A stretch of 24,704 nucleotides of DNA, from the NCBI GenBank assembly GCA_019155205.2, contig JAHNZQ020003150.1, positions 2,309,080-2,333,783 on the forward strand, given 5' to 3'. Below, one piece after another: positions 8,821 to 17,726 of this stretch. This stretch comes from Gracilaria vermiculophylla. Lineage: Eukaryota > Rhodophyta > Florideophyceae > Gracilariales > Gracilariaceae. A model generated the notes under the pieces. The model did not search any database and had not been told where the DNA came from. It was given only the letters and a program-made list of their open reading frames with translations. Made by a program: the position numbers and the translations under genes. Numbering within the stretch: the stretch's first letter is position 1; every line of letters begins with the position of its first letter.

Positions 8821-11510
8821 CGTGGTTCAAATAAGATCTTTGTACGCTGCCACTGAAAGCGCGATGCACTGTAAGATACTCTCTGCCCGGCTGATAGCAC
8901 AGCTCGAGATGGGCTGAAGTCCTCAGGAAAAGAGGAGGAGTATGAAAAGTCATGGGACACGTACAGCGAACCAGCGCAGGAGCGCCAGAGTTGCTCAACT
9001 GTTTTTCACTAATCCAAAGTCCCACTTGGATACCTGATAGCTGGCGAAAGGCCTTCGCCAAGACTTTGCCTTGATCTATGGCTTCTCCGGCTGCAAGTGT
9101 TTCTGCGGATCCAATTGACTTAACCGGGCGCCTTGACTTGTGCGAACTCCACGTAACAATGTGGATGACCGAGTCCATTGCCAGTTTGCCAAACAGTAGT
9201 CCGGCAACGTAACCAAGTTGCCCATGGTCCTCTGATCTGCTTGCATCTGAGAACATGACCACAGAAACCTTATACTTTGCCTTCTGTGTTGGTCGAACAA
9301 ACCTTAGCAAAGTGCTCTTCGTCTTCAGATTCCTTAGGAGATTGATCTGTGTTATCAGGTCTTTCACCAACGGAGTAAGTCTCTTCTGCTGAAGATAACT
9401 TGCCACAAAAGCGCAAAACGGAGAGGCTGCGATGCCTAACCAACCTATGCTGCTGTTAAGTGACCTAAACCCCTTCATCTCTATGCTGTTCAGCGCTGAG
9501 TCATACTGCTTTCGTCTGGTTCGGCTGATCGTTGGAGATAGATAACTTTGCATCTTATCGTCTCCATGGATGTCAATGATCATGTAGTCGTGCTGAGTGT
9601 TCATCAAGCCATAAAAATGAATTTCACTTGGACCATAAACGATAGTTCCAAGTTTGTGATTCTTCCTGATATCTTCGATAACTTTGGTGAGTTGTCTCCT
9701 TTGACCTCCGAACATGATTTCGTCCACGACTTTGACTGCAGCGACAACAACGTTCCCCGACCTTTTCCAGTAAAACAACTGCGGTACATATGCAAGCTGG
9801 AGGAAACCAAACTGTCGGAGCACGTTTTCACTCAACTGCTGCCACTTCGCTCCAGCATTGGCCAATCCATACGCAGCTGATAATAGTAGCCAATAGTGAC
9901 GGTGGCGTGTTTTGCATTCTCGTGGTGGCATCATGTAGACGTCTTTGCGGGCCTCAGTTTGCAAGAATGCACTCTTGAAGTCAATTTTTGCCAAGGTCCA
10001 GCGAAAGATCGTTGACAGGGACAGTAGAATGCGAATTCCAACAGGCGCACATGTGGCGGAGTCCGTCTTCAGGCTGTCCTTATCTCGATCCTTATTACCG
10101 TGTACTGCGATACGAGCCTTCAGGGTGAGAGAGTCGTCATCACACTGCTTGAACTTGTAAAACACGTGGCTGGTTACAATGTTAGCGTTGATCGGAACCT
10201 CAGAAACTGGTACGTTCCTCACTATCTTCTTGAAGGACCTTTCTTCTTTGTCGTAGGCGTTCTGCGTGGCAAACGGTGGTAGTCCTTGTGCTTCGTGTAG
10301 CATGAACTCAGTAGTTCCAAAAGCGCGGTGGTACACCTCAATCAACTGCTTCTCGGTACTCTGAAGCTTCTGTCCTGGTGAGAGCTGAACTTCCCCGGCA
10401 CTCACAACCTGTTCCTGTTGTTCGAGGTTTGGCTCGTCGGTAACATAATTCCACACTTCGTTCTCTAGCGTTAGTTTCTCTTTGTCACCGTCGGAATAGT
10501 GAACCTCGTACTTTCCATTCTTTTCATCGTGAGAGTGTTCGGTGCCGTGATAGAACTGCTTATCAAGAGGCCAGTACACTTCGATCCTATCATCTACGCT
10601 GGGTAGATTGGATTTAAGGCTTTCCACGTCATTCTCTCTGGGATGCGCATGATCCACGCTTCTGTCATGGAATTCGTCTTCGGTGTCGGTACTTACGGTA
10701 GAAGACTGGTTTAGGACTTCCTCGATGTTTCTGTCTAGTTCGTCAATCGCTTCTTGCCCAGCGGTTATTAACCCATTGTAACGGATACCTGGCCTGACAT
10801 CCACAATAGCATCGGAAACCGGCTTCCTCTTGGAGCAAGGTACGGTAATAGTTCGACTGGCGACGTCAAATGACAATGCGGGCCTGTTCAGCGACGATTT
10901 ACGGAGATACCGGAATTCGGCCCTGAGGATGGGACGTCCCCACAAAATCAAGTCCTGATGAGGTTGTACCAAGTCCGAGTATCGGTCGATGTCATCAAGT
11001 GCAGCCGCAAGACGGTCTCCGTATTCCACTTCTCCGTACGTCCTGTAAAAGGCCACGTCGTACCCATACTGGGCCGGGACCGGATGCTCGTTGGGAGCTC
11101 GGAAGTGGCGCGCATACCCAGTCCGGGCCATTGCGTGTCGCGCAGTGTCGAGCGTCTCACCTCGAAGATACCAGAGGCACTCAGGGGGGATCGCAATGCG
11201 GGCAATCCAGTCCTTCGAGCGGGTCACTTCCACGGGAAGACCTCCGGGGAGGACACCGTCGACAGCATATGAGTCGATCAACGCGACGTTCATGACCGCT
11301 TCCGGACTGAACCAGGGCGCCTGAGCGAAGTAGGAGCTATGGTGGACCGGATCCCGGGCGCGCAAAGACTCAGCGTTGAGCCGACCGCCCGGCAGAGCCG
11401 GCTCGTCCGCCTGGAACCAATCCCATGCGGGAGCATTGATCGGCCCAGGAGGGTTCGCGCTCGGTACAGCCGCAGACGCGGACGGAGACCCTGATGTTTG
11501 GGGCAATGGG
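8810..11510 (-). CDS. copia-2 polyprotein, long open frame: unknown module, Tudor-like domain, RT, truncated RNase H
   Basis: The minus frame is open from the N gap to 8810. Counting from 11632 (gap included), residues about 42-245 are a GC-rich module I do not recognise. Then come a segment shared with copia-3 (SRTITVP, then DAIVDVRPGI, then EAIDELDRNIEEVL), the Tudor-like domain (343-397), the RT (LKARIAVHGNKDRDKD; LAKIDFKSAFLQT with the first Asp; WLLLSAAYGLANAGAKW; VVDEIMFGG at about 635-643) and RNase H (MFSDAS, WSSHKSRRPVKSIG, SAETLAAGEAID), cut at GLWI (9012) by the mini-element. The last 67 codons come from that element. The second Asp of the RT active pair is Glu (GAA, 9719-9721) and the third RNase H acidic residue is lost, so polymerase activity is doubtful although the frame is intact. 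No integrase motif is visible; it may lie in or beyond the gap. Confidence 0.85.
8925..8940 (+). promoter_or_regulatory. Polypurine tract of the mini-element
   Basis: Sixteen consecutive purines (AGGAAAAGAGGAGGAG) end exactly where the right terminal repeat begins, the position of the plus-strand primer in LTR retroelements. Confidence 0.75.
8941..9011 (+). repeat. Right terminal repeat of the mini-element
   Basis: Second copy of 8709-8779 (70 of 71 bases identical). Its right edge interrupts the RNase H frame of copia-2 directly after GLWI; the copia-2 sequence beyond that point is not found to the left of the mini-element. Confidence 0.9.
10442..10606 (-). other. Tudor-like (PDS5/Agenet-type) domain in copia-2
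   Basis: Residues 343-397 of the copia-2 frame read LPSVDDRIEVYWPLDKQFY, then HGTE, then KYEVHYSDGDKEKLTLE and VWNYV. This follows the pattern of Tudor-like domains of PDS5 and plant Agenet proteins: [RK]-[IV]-x-V-[YW]-W-P-x-D-x-x-[FY]-[YF]-x-G-T, a loop, then [HV]-x-[VL]-x-Y-x-D-G-D-x-E-x-L-x-L, with aromatic residues in the places that form the ligand cage. The recognition is by pattern only. Its position between integrase and RT is shared with copia-3. Confidence 0.75.
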
Positions 11511-11610
11511 NNNNNNNNNNNNNNNNNNNNNNNNNNNNNNNNNNNNNNNNNNNNNNNNNNNNNNNNNNNNNNNNNNNNNNNNNNNNNNNNNNNNNNNNNN
11601 NNNNNNNNNN
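11511..11610. other. Assembly gap (100 N)
   Basis: A run of exactly 100 N, the usual placeholder for a gap of unknown length. The 5' part of copia-2 and the 5' end of gypsy-2 may both be incomplete because of it, and the join across it is not supported by sequence. Confidence 0.99.
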
Positions 11611-11754
11611 GTTGTTTTTGTTGTTTGTTCACGTTTCGACCGTCGTTCGGCTCTATAATTTCCGCTCTACTCCGTAGGCTTGGCCCATATTTTTGGGATA
11701 CTGTTCGCTCGACTCACGAGTCTGTGCTCCGCTGCGCGTCCCGTGTAATATTAT

Positions 11755-12980
11755 TTGTTGTCGCTCCCCGCCATTGCGGCTCACTCCGCACATCGCGCTG
11801 CGGCTCCGCTCCTCCGGCACTGCTGGCCGATTCACCCTACACCTCCGTCTGCACGGCAGGAAGGGGTCGTCCGGATTTACACCCGGCTAGTCGCGACCCT
11901 ATCAGAGGGCTCTACCACCGTGCTACCCATCAAAGGAGCAAGGCTGAACACCTTGGGTGTTTTGTCCGCTCGCGCGGCTCGGCTCCACAAAAACCGTACA
12001 TATCTGCTCCCCATCGCCCCAACCCCGGTGACCCTCGACGTGCCTCAGCACAGGAATCAGGAAAAGTCTCTCGTCGAAGCCCACGCGGATGCCCTGCTCG
12101 TTAGCCCGGACACCCAAATAGGGCAGACAGTCGCCGGAACGCATGCTCAGCCAACAGCAACGGCGGCCGAGCTATGTGCCAAAAGTAGACTGCCTACCAG
12201 CCGTTCGGATATTGCAAACGTTGTCAAAGCCGCGTGCAATATCACATACGCCGCACGACAGGATGAAAGGTCTTCTGTGTGCGTGAAAGACTTCATTTCA
12301 GGCATCCTCAAAGTCACATTACTCTTTCCTGCGGTAACGGTACCCCAGGAAGTACACAAAGCGTTATACTAACTCCGAAAGGCAGCAAACCGTTAGTACA
12401 AACGAGCCAGACGCCATGAAAAAACCTTTACGTCTTTGGAGGCTCTCAAAGCTGGACTACCGCAGGCCTTTGTCCCCGCAAGCGGGCTGGTGGAGGCACG
12501 CTTGAAACTTATCTAGTTTCGTCTCCACGGCCCCATGGAAGACCATCTCGATCGATTCATACACCTCGTTGAGACCTGTGAAACCCCTCTTTCCGAGGCC
12601 TATAGCTATCTGCAGTTATCCCTCCCGACGTCCTACAGATGCAAATTATCGGAGCATTACCCCACGGGATCCCCTCTCGATCTGGAACACGCCTTGAACT
12701 TTGTCCGTACGCTCCATACAGCTGATAAATGGCGCACGACGGCTCCCAGCGCTTCTGAGCAGTCTCGAAAATCTCGCCAGAGGGGCACTCGTAACCACCA
12801 AGGGCGACGCTCCGGCATGAGTTCGACAAACCTCCCCGACCCCTCAGCTATCAATAAGGACGCCAATGCGCAATCGTGGGGAGCAGCGGAGATGTTCAAT
12901 GAAGACCAAAACCGCATTGATCGGGCCCATGACCGGTGTATCCGCTGCGGGTAACGCTCATAGAGTGATCCGAACCGCCC
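11755..12980 (+). pseudogene. gypsy-2 Gag, decayed
   Basis: A single plus frame from about 11755 to 12980 encodes a Gag-like protein. It has a Thr/Ala-rich N-terminal part, the helical segment FTSLEALKAGLPQAFV, and HLDRFIHLVETCETPLSE with LSLPTSYRCKLSEHY, typical of a retrotransposon capsid C-terminal half. An Arg/Ser/Gln-rich basic stretch follows, then the start of a zinc knuckle, RCIRCG, with the last Cys in PCRKR. Nonsense codons interrupt it at 12370-12372 (TAA), 12394-12396 (TAG), 12514-12516 (TAG), 12952-12954 (TAA) and 12961-12963 (TAG). The frame is otherwise kept. The start is uncertain because the gap at 11511 may cut the 5' end. Confidence 0.7.
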
Positions 12981-13103
12981 CTGTCGCAAACGCCTAGTGC
13001 ATGCCTCGCGTGATAAGCAATCCCGGGCAAAAAACTAGAGCCGCCGCACATCGGTGGGGCTCCCCCCAATTCTTTTGCCCTCCACCCCCCCTCCCCACAA
13101 GAC

Positions 13104-13808
13104 ATGGCAAATTCATCCCACACCACTATCCCCACCGTTTCAGCGGTGGATGTGAACCCCACGGGAGAGATGATGTACGAAGCTACTCTGAATGGCCACA
13201 GCGTTGCCTTCTATCTCGACCCCGGCGCTTCTCACGCCTTTTTCTCCCCCGCTGCCGCCAAAGTGTGTAATCTCCCCTTGCAACCCTCGCGCTTCTGCCA
13301 TACGGATTTCGGAGACAGCTCTACTACCCCGATTTTGGCAGAAGCCGAAGCAATTATCCCTATGAAAGATTGCTGCGCATCAATCACAGCGTATGTAATC
13401 AAGATGAAGGAGCAAAGCAATAACCTACCCTTGATCACGGTAGGCCGTCAGTGGCTCCATCAGACACTACCAACTATTGATTGGTCGTCACACTCGCTCT
13501 CCATCAAGCGCGCCGATGGATCGAACTTCACCATACACCCTCGTCGCTCCGTATCCCCTAACACGCGGTCGAACACGGAAACTATACCGACGCTATCATT
13601 CAGACGACTTCTCAGCTTGGCCAAGAAGCGATTCTGCAAACTGTACGCTATTCGACTCAGCACGGCTTCCTCCGTCAACTGCCATCCCGATCTAACGGAA
13701 GTTGTTGACGAGTTTCATAATATTTTTTGGGAACAGCTCCCCGATACTCTGCCGCCATCTCGCGAGTTCGATTTTGAAGTCAACCTTCACGCTCTTGATG
13801 GATCATGA
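13104..13808 (+). pseudogene. gypsy-2 aspartic protease and start of Pol, truncated
   Basis: A 234-codon frame, different from that of gag, encodes a Ty3/gypsy protease: YLDPGASHAFFSPA (residues about 36-50) is the active-site loop, with Pro in place of the usual Ser or Thr after the catalytic Asp. VGRQWLHQTLPTIDWSSHSL is the conserved C-terminal part of the fold (IDW), followed by KRADGSNFTI. The end, FHNIFWEQLPDTLPPSREFD, is the segment just before gypsy reverse transcriptases. The element stops abruptly near 13808, where sequence in the opposite orientation begins, so RT, RNase H and integrase are missing. Confidence 0.85.
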
Positions 13809-13811
13809 TCC

Positions 13812-14511
13812 GATCACGTACCTTCAGACAAAACCCAAGCTGGTAGGATGAGTTGGCGTAGGGGGTGGCAGTGTCATTTCCTTCTCTGCCCGGGGTCACC
13901 TTAGGTGTTGATAGAGGGAACCTCTCCTGTACGGATGAATAGCTTTGAAACGCCGCTGCGGGGAGCAGCTGCGCGGTTTGGGAGCGAACCTCCGCACGGA
14001 TAACATCTGAGATCGCCTCGAGGAAAGGCTCGGAATCCAGCAAAGCTTCCACAACACGGTGAGCGCTCTCCGATTCAATGTCCTCCACAAGGGCGTGGCG
14101 GCGCGCTCCGAAGTGGGCTTCAACACCTGCAGGAATTCTTTCAACTAGCTCCTGTGAGAGCCAATCCGTAAGGCGCGGGGCCAGGGACTCCAAGAGGGTG
14201 TTAGTCTCCGGGTGTTCCCGTCCCTGCAGCTCCTGAGGTGGCGGCTACGATGCCGTGTGCGGTTCTTCAACCTTCACATCGGCGTTCTACAGAGGTGCTG
14301 CGGGGGATCCCGCTCACCTCTTGTCATGCATTCTCCTAAGGCGATTCCTGAAACGCTCCACTGAGGAGCCAGGATTCCTAAGGAGACTTTCAGGGTCCTC
14401 CAGGGTGGCGGCCATCTCCTGGGGAGCGCTGCGCGTACTGCGCCCACCAACGGAGCTGGTTGCTTGAGGATTCTGTAGGGGGATTTCCATGGGATGTTCT
14501 AAGGGGTCCAT
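13812..14511 (-). pseudogene. Gag-like remnant of another element (gypsy-3)
   Basis: On the minus strand one frame starts at MDPLEHPMEIPLQ (14511) and continues to about 13812, with stops at 14314-14316 (TGA), 14287-14289 (TAG) and 14245-14247 (TAG). The second half (LTDWLSQELVERI, VVEALLDSEPFLEAISDVI) is strongly helical and acidic. The length, the start with an acidic/Gln-rich region and the abutment to gypsy-2 suggest a retroelement ORF1, but there is no zinc knuckle or protease to prove it. It could also be a host gene fragment. Confidence 0.4.
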
Positions 14512-15553
14512 AAAGAAGTAGGTCGGGGGTGATTTGCTTCCACTTCCGGATCACCTTAAGGAAGAATTCCACTGTTGGGGGTTGGTCGTTCCAAACTAGA
14601 AACGCGGTTCTGCTGCGACTTGTGCGAATCCTTTAGGAACTGTGACCTTCTAAGTCGGGAGACCAGTTGTGGTACTGTCAGCCCTCCTGTTGAAGTAGTA
14701 AAGCACAATGTCCGTTAGGAGTTTTTGGTGACTCCAAAGGCGCGTATTCCTAAAGGTGGTCTCCGGTATCCGCTGTCGCGAGCCGGGGGAATTCTGAAAG
14801 GAGATCCGCAAACACCAAGTGGAGGGGAAGGTTCACTGGGCGGACAATGCTCCTACAGGCGCTGCTATGATGCGACCTGGGGATCGGCGGCTTAGAAACC
14901 TGCGTAGATAGACAAGAGACTCCAACCGGAAAAGTAGAAGAAGACTCAAGGGTGCTTGTCTTTACTTCCCCAGAGGTGGAGCTCAACCGGCAGCTTAAAT
15001 ATAAAGCCGGGAGCCCGCCGCGGCAGGTCTCACTTCTGTGCTAATCACCTGCATAAAATATCTAAAATAAATAATAAATTCTACCGTACCTTAAGGATAC
15101 TGTAGCGCACGCGGGCAATATTATGCACCACGTGGCCCAACAAATAAACTACGAACCCTCCTTCGGAATATTATACCTTAAAGCCAAACCACCATATTTC
15201 CGTAGGAGCCACTGTACTACAAACTGACGGGCCCTCTGTAGTTTTAAGTAGATAGAACGAGCCTTCTTTTAGTGTCCGAAGGTCGCCCTATTGAGTTACA
15301 AGATTCCTAGTGGTCATACGCGATTAAGTGGGTAAGCATCACTGTTCTATTATATTGCGTCACAGTTTCCCAAACGGGATAATTCAGACTTGAGTTTGAA
15401 TTGTGTTGAATCCTCTCAAGGTCCGGAATTGCGCCGTGCCCTTCATGAATTTTGTTGTACCCCACTGGTCCTAATGTCATCTGCTGTGTACATCACGACA
15501 ATATGTTCAGTTTTCTACACGACCCTTAAATTAATCTTTTCGATTCAACATAG
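14512..15553. other. Unassigned stretch; possible leader of gypsy-3 and spacer
   Basis: No gene is recognisable. The minus frame 14750-14986 (78 codons, Ser/Thr-rich) has no motif. A TATA-like AAATATAAAG occurs at about 14997-15006. Around 15055-15080 lies an AT-rich patch with ATAAATAATAAA. At 15175-15221 there is a short fragment matching gypsy-1. The rest, up to the copia-3 target site, shows nothing further. Confidence 0.4.
15175..15221 (-). repeat. 47-bp fragment matching gypsy-1 pol linker
   Basis: 43 of 47 bases equal 1142-1188 (differences at four single positions, no gap) in the same orientation. In gypsy-1 this DNA encodes CSTVTLTEIGWFGLK. The similarity does not extend on either side, so it is an isolated scrap of a related element. 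Confidence 0.75.
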
Positions 15554-15558
15554 TGGGG
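15554..15558. repeat. Target-site duplication of copia-3, left
   Basis: TGGGG directly precedes the left LTR (15559) and is repeated as 20616-20620 directly after the right LTR. Five bases is the usual size for Ty1/copia insertion. Confidence 0.88.
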
Positions 15559-15809
15559 TATTAAATTTAGAGCGTATAACGATGGCGAAGCACAAGATAA
15601 AAACCTGATTGGCTTTACTGGTTTTTTACTGTGTTTTTCTGCTTGTCGGGGTTCCCTGCTAAACTAGCAAACAAACGCGCTTAAGTACCCGTATTTGCTC
15701 GTCTGCTTCCCTGCCACATGACCATCGACTCTACAAACTGCGTGTCTAGCCCGTGGCAATTGCGTGTCAAACTACAGGTACGAGTGCACTCATTGACATA
15801 CATTTCACA
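15559..15809 (-). repeat. copia-3 3' LTR (left copy)
   Basis: Aligned with 20364-20615. In element orientation the LTR starts TGTGAAATG and ends TTTAATA; the ends form an imperfect inverted repeat (TGTGAAATGTA against TATTAAATGTA, better in the other copy). It ends in TA rather than CA, like the mini-element. Confidence 0.93.
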
Positions 15810-15822
15810 CTCATCCCCGTTT
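15810..15822 (-). promoter_or_regulatory. Polypurine tract of copia-3
   Basis: In element orientation AAACGGGGATGAG lies immediately before the 3' LTR. It is purine-rich with one C and one T, as expected of a somewhat decayed PPT. Confidence 0.6.
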
Positions 15823-15912
15823 GAGATCTTATTATCCTGTGGACATTCCTTAGCAGCTGGAAAGCGCCTGACCAAAGTCCATGGAGACCATTCCGTCGTA
15901 TAACATCAGTTC

Positions 15913-16374
15913 TTAGCTGGCTGACATGGGGCTGTCCATTTCGGTCATCAGGTCTGCGTAGTTGGCCTGGCCTAGAGCCCATATCATCCAATCAACGTTG
16001 CGCATGTCAAAATCGTATCTAATGACTGAGACATTCCGGCGAATAGGCCAATCAGCAGCATTCCTGCACGTTGAAAGTGTACTGTATAGGTCCCTAGAGT
16101 CTATCACGATCCACAAACCTACAACTACACCAAGCAGGGTTAAAAATGCGGTTTCCAAAACCTTGTCCTCGTCAATTGATTCTTCAGCAGCCAAGCTTTC
16201 TGCTGGACCAATCGACTTCACTGGTCTGCGAGACTTATGTGAGCTCCAAACGATCACATGTATAACAGATCTCTTTTGGAGTTTTCCAAAGAGCAGCCGT
16301 GCAACAAAACCTAGTTGTTCGTAGGCTTCCTTTCTGCTAGCATGAGAAAAAACGGTGATCGTTGCTCGAAAGTC
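15913..16374 (-). pseudogene. copia-3 RNase H
   Basis: The frame at 15913-16257 encodes WSSHKSRRPVKSIGPAE, LAAEESIDEDKVLE, VVGLWIVIDSRDLYSTLST and SVIRYDFDMRNVDWMIWAL, the pattern of RNase H in this copia branch and nearly the same as copia-2 up to GLWI. Just upstream in the same frame the first acidic motif reads FSHAS instead of FSDAS: the catalytic Asp is His (codon at 16342-16344). The end (NYADLMTEMDSP) matches the usual ADxxTK tail of copia polyproteins. The domain would be inactive. Confidence 0.88.
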
Positions 16375-16677
16375 TTATATGACAATCGGTCTGATGAACA
16401 TAAGCTCTGTAGTCATTTTCTCCAGGTTAAGCATGTTGATTTGCGTAACCATTTCTTGCACTGTAGCGGTTGGACCTTTCTGTTGGAGACAACTCGCTGC
16501 AAAAGAGCAAAATGAAGACGCTGCGATTCCTAACCAAGCTAAGCAATTGTTGAGAGACCTCAACGACGCAAGCTCAATACTGTTGAGGTGCGAGTCTTGT
16601 TGCTCTGTTTGTATACGTGTTAATGTAGGAGGCTGATATCGCTGCATCTTCTCGTCTCTGTGGACAGAGACTGTCAT
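16375..16677 (-). pseudogene. copia-3 RT thumb/connection
   Basis: MTVSVHRDEKMQRYQPPTL, LNSIELASLRSLNNCLAWLG, IAASSFCSFAASCLQQKGPT and MVTQINMLNLEK align with the same region of copia-2 (IHGDDKMQSYLSPTI, LNSIEMKGFRSLNSSIGWLG and so on). The region joins RT and RNase H. It is in the same frame as the RNase H part but out of frame with the RT palm to its right, so a single-base indel sits between about 16678 and 16782. Confidence 0.8.
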
Positions 16678-16781
16678 GTTTTCGTTCTGTGTGAGTATTG
16701 GTCCGTAGGAATGGATTTTCCGGGCCCGTACACAATAGTTCCAAGCTTGTGAGCATCTTTTATCTTCTCGATATCTGCAGG

Positions 16782-17594
16782 TTAAACCTTCCGTTCTCCA
16801 CTAAAAAGTATATCGTCCACGACTTTCACCACAACTACAACACGTTTTCTTTCCACCGTCTTATTAAACAGTTGCGGTACATAGACTTGTTCTTGAAAGC
16901 CGAAACGGCGAAGACCATCGTCACTAAGCTCCCGCAACTTCGCACCAGTACTAGCTAGTCCATATGCCACTGACAACAGAAGCCAATAGTGCCTGCATCT
17001 TGTCTTGAATTCACGCGGCGGAATCAAATAAATGTCTCGCTCGGCTTGAGTCTGCAGGAAGGCGGACTTGAAGTCGATCTTGGCGAGTTGCCGACGATAT
17101 AAGGTAGCTAAAGAAAGCAATATACGTTCTCCGACGGGAGGGCAGGTGGTTGAGTCTGTCCTCATAAGTTCCTTGTGTCTGTCTTTGTTTCCATGCACAG
17201 CGATTCGGGCCTTTAGCATATGAGAGATATCGTTGCATGCTTTGCCCTTGTACAAAACGTGACGAGTGAGAATGTAGGCATTCTTCGGTACGTCGGCTAC
17301 GACTACATCCCTCACCGTCTTCTTGAACGATTTTTCTTCCCTTTCGTTCGCATTCTGAGTGGCATACGGCGGCAACCCCTGTGCATGTTGCAACATAAAC
17401 TTTTCATTCCCAAACACCTTGTAGTAAATATCGATGAATTCTTTCTCTTCGCTCTGCAATTCCTGTCCAGGTGATAATTGCACTTCCCGTGCCACAAGAT
17501 TTTTGTCGTTACTTGCGGTCGAGTCGGATATTGATTGATGGTCCTTGGAGTTTGTATACTTCACGTAGTTCCATACCCTCTCTCGCAGATCCAT
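16782..17594 (-). pseudogene. copia-3 reverse transcriptase
   Basis: A stop-free stretch of 270 codons starts at the end of the Tudor-like domain (RERVWNYV). It contains VQLSPGQELQSEEKEF, MLQHAQGLPPYATQNA, LKARIAVHGNKDRH, LAKIDFKSAFLQTQ with the first catalytic Asp, HYWLLLSVAYGLASTGAKL and VVDDILFSG (Asp pair at 16812-16817). The active-site motif has Val instead of the usual Tyr in YVDD, as in copia-2, so this is probably a feature of the family. The catalytic residues of RT are all present here, in contrast to copia-2. Element cDNA would be made in the cytoplasmic particle. Confidence 0.92.
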
Positions 17595-17726
17595 ATTTTC
17601 ATTATCACCGTCGTCTTACAGAATTGAATACTTGTCTGAGCCTTCTTCATGGTTCTGGACTGTTCCCTCGTAATAATGTTTGTCAATTGGCCAGTATACT
17701 TCGATCTTGTCACCATTGCTTGGTAG
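17562..17726 (-). other. Tudor-like domain in copia-3
   Basis: LPSNGDKIEVYWPIDKHYY, EGTV, EEGSDKYSIL, a stop (TAA 17616-17618, where Tyr is expected), then DDGDNENMDL and VWNYV. It has the same length, order and position as the copia-2 domain (10442-10606). The nonsense codon falls in the conserved Y-x-D-G-D strand. The frame is otherwise continuous with RT. Confidence 0.75.

Larger units (their letters stand above)
8709..9011 (+). mobile_element. TRIM-like miniature LTR retroelement
   Basis: A 303-bp unit is bounded by 71-bp direct repeats that differ at one base. Directly after the left repeat comes GTTATGGGCTCAG (8780-8792), a primer-binding site of the half-tRNA type, and directly before the right repeat a pure purine tract of 16 bases (8925-8940). 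The repeat ends are inverted (TGAAAA near the start, TTTTCA near the end). This combination of terminal repeats, PBS and PPT without coding capacity defines a terminal-repeat retrotransposon in miniature. The internal part is 161 bp and holds a tRNA T-arm-like segment. No target-site duplication is seen (CTCTT left, ATCCA right). The near identity of the repeats suggests it is much younger than copia-1 and copia-3. Confidence 0.75.

Noticed and set aside
8736..8828. A complete tRNA gene ending with the T-arm at 8804-8820
   Set aside because: At the normal distance no 5' acceptor strand pairs with CGTGGTT; the nearest candidate (AACCAGC at 8737) pairs in only five of seven positions and lies too far away, and no D arm or anticodon arm can be folded.
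11376..12104. A 242-codon plus-strand frame across the N gap
   Set aside because: It spans the 100 N placeholder and its left part is antisense to the copia-2 frame; there is no motif to support it.
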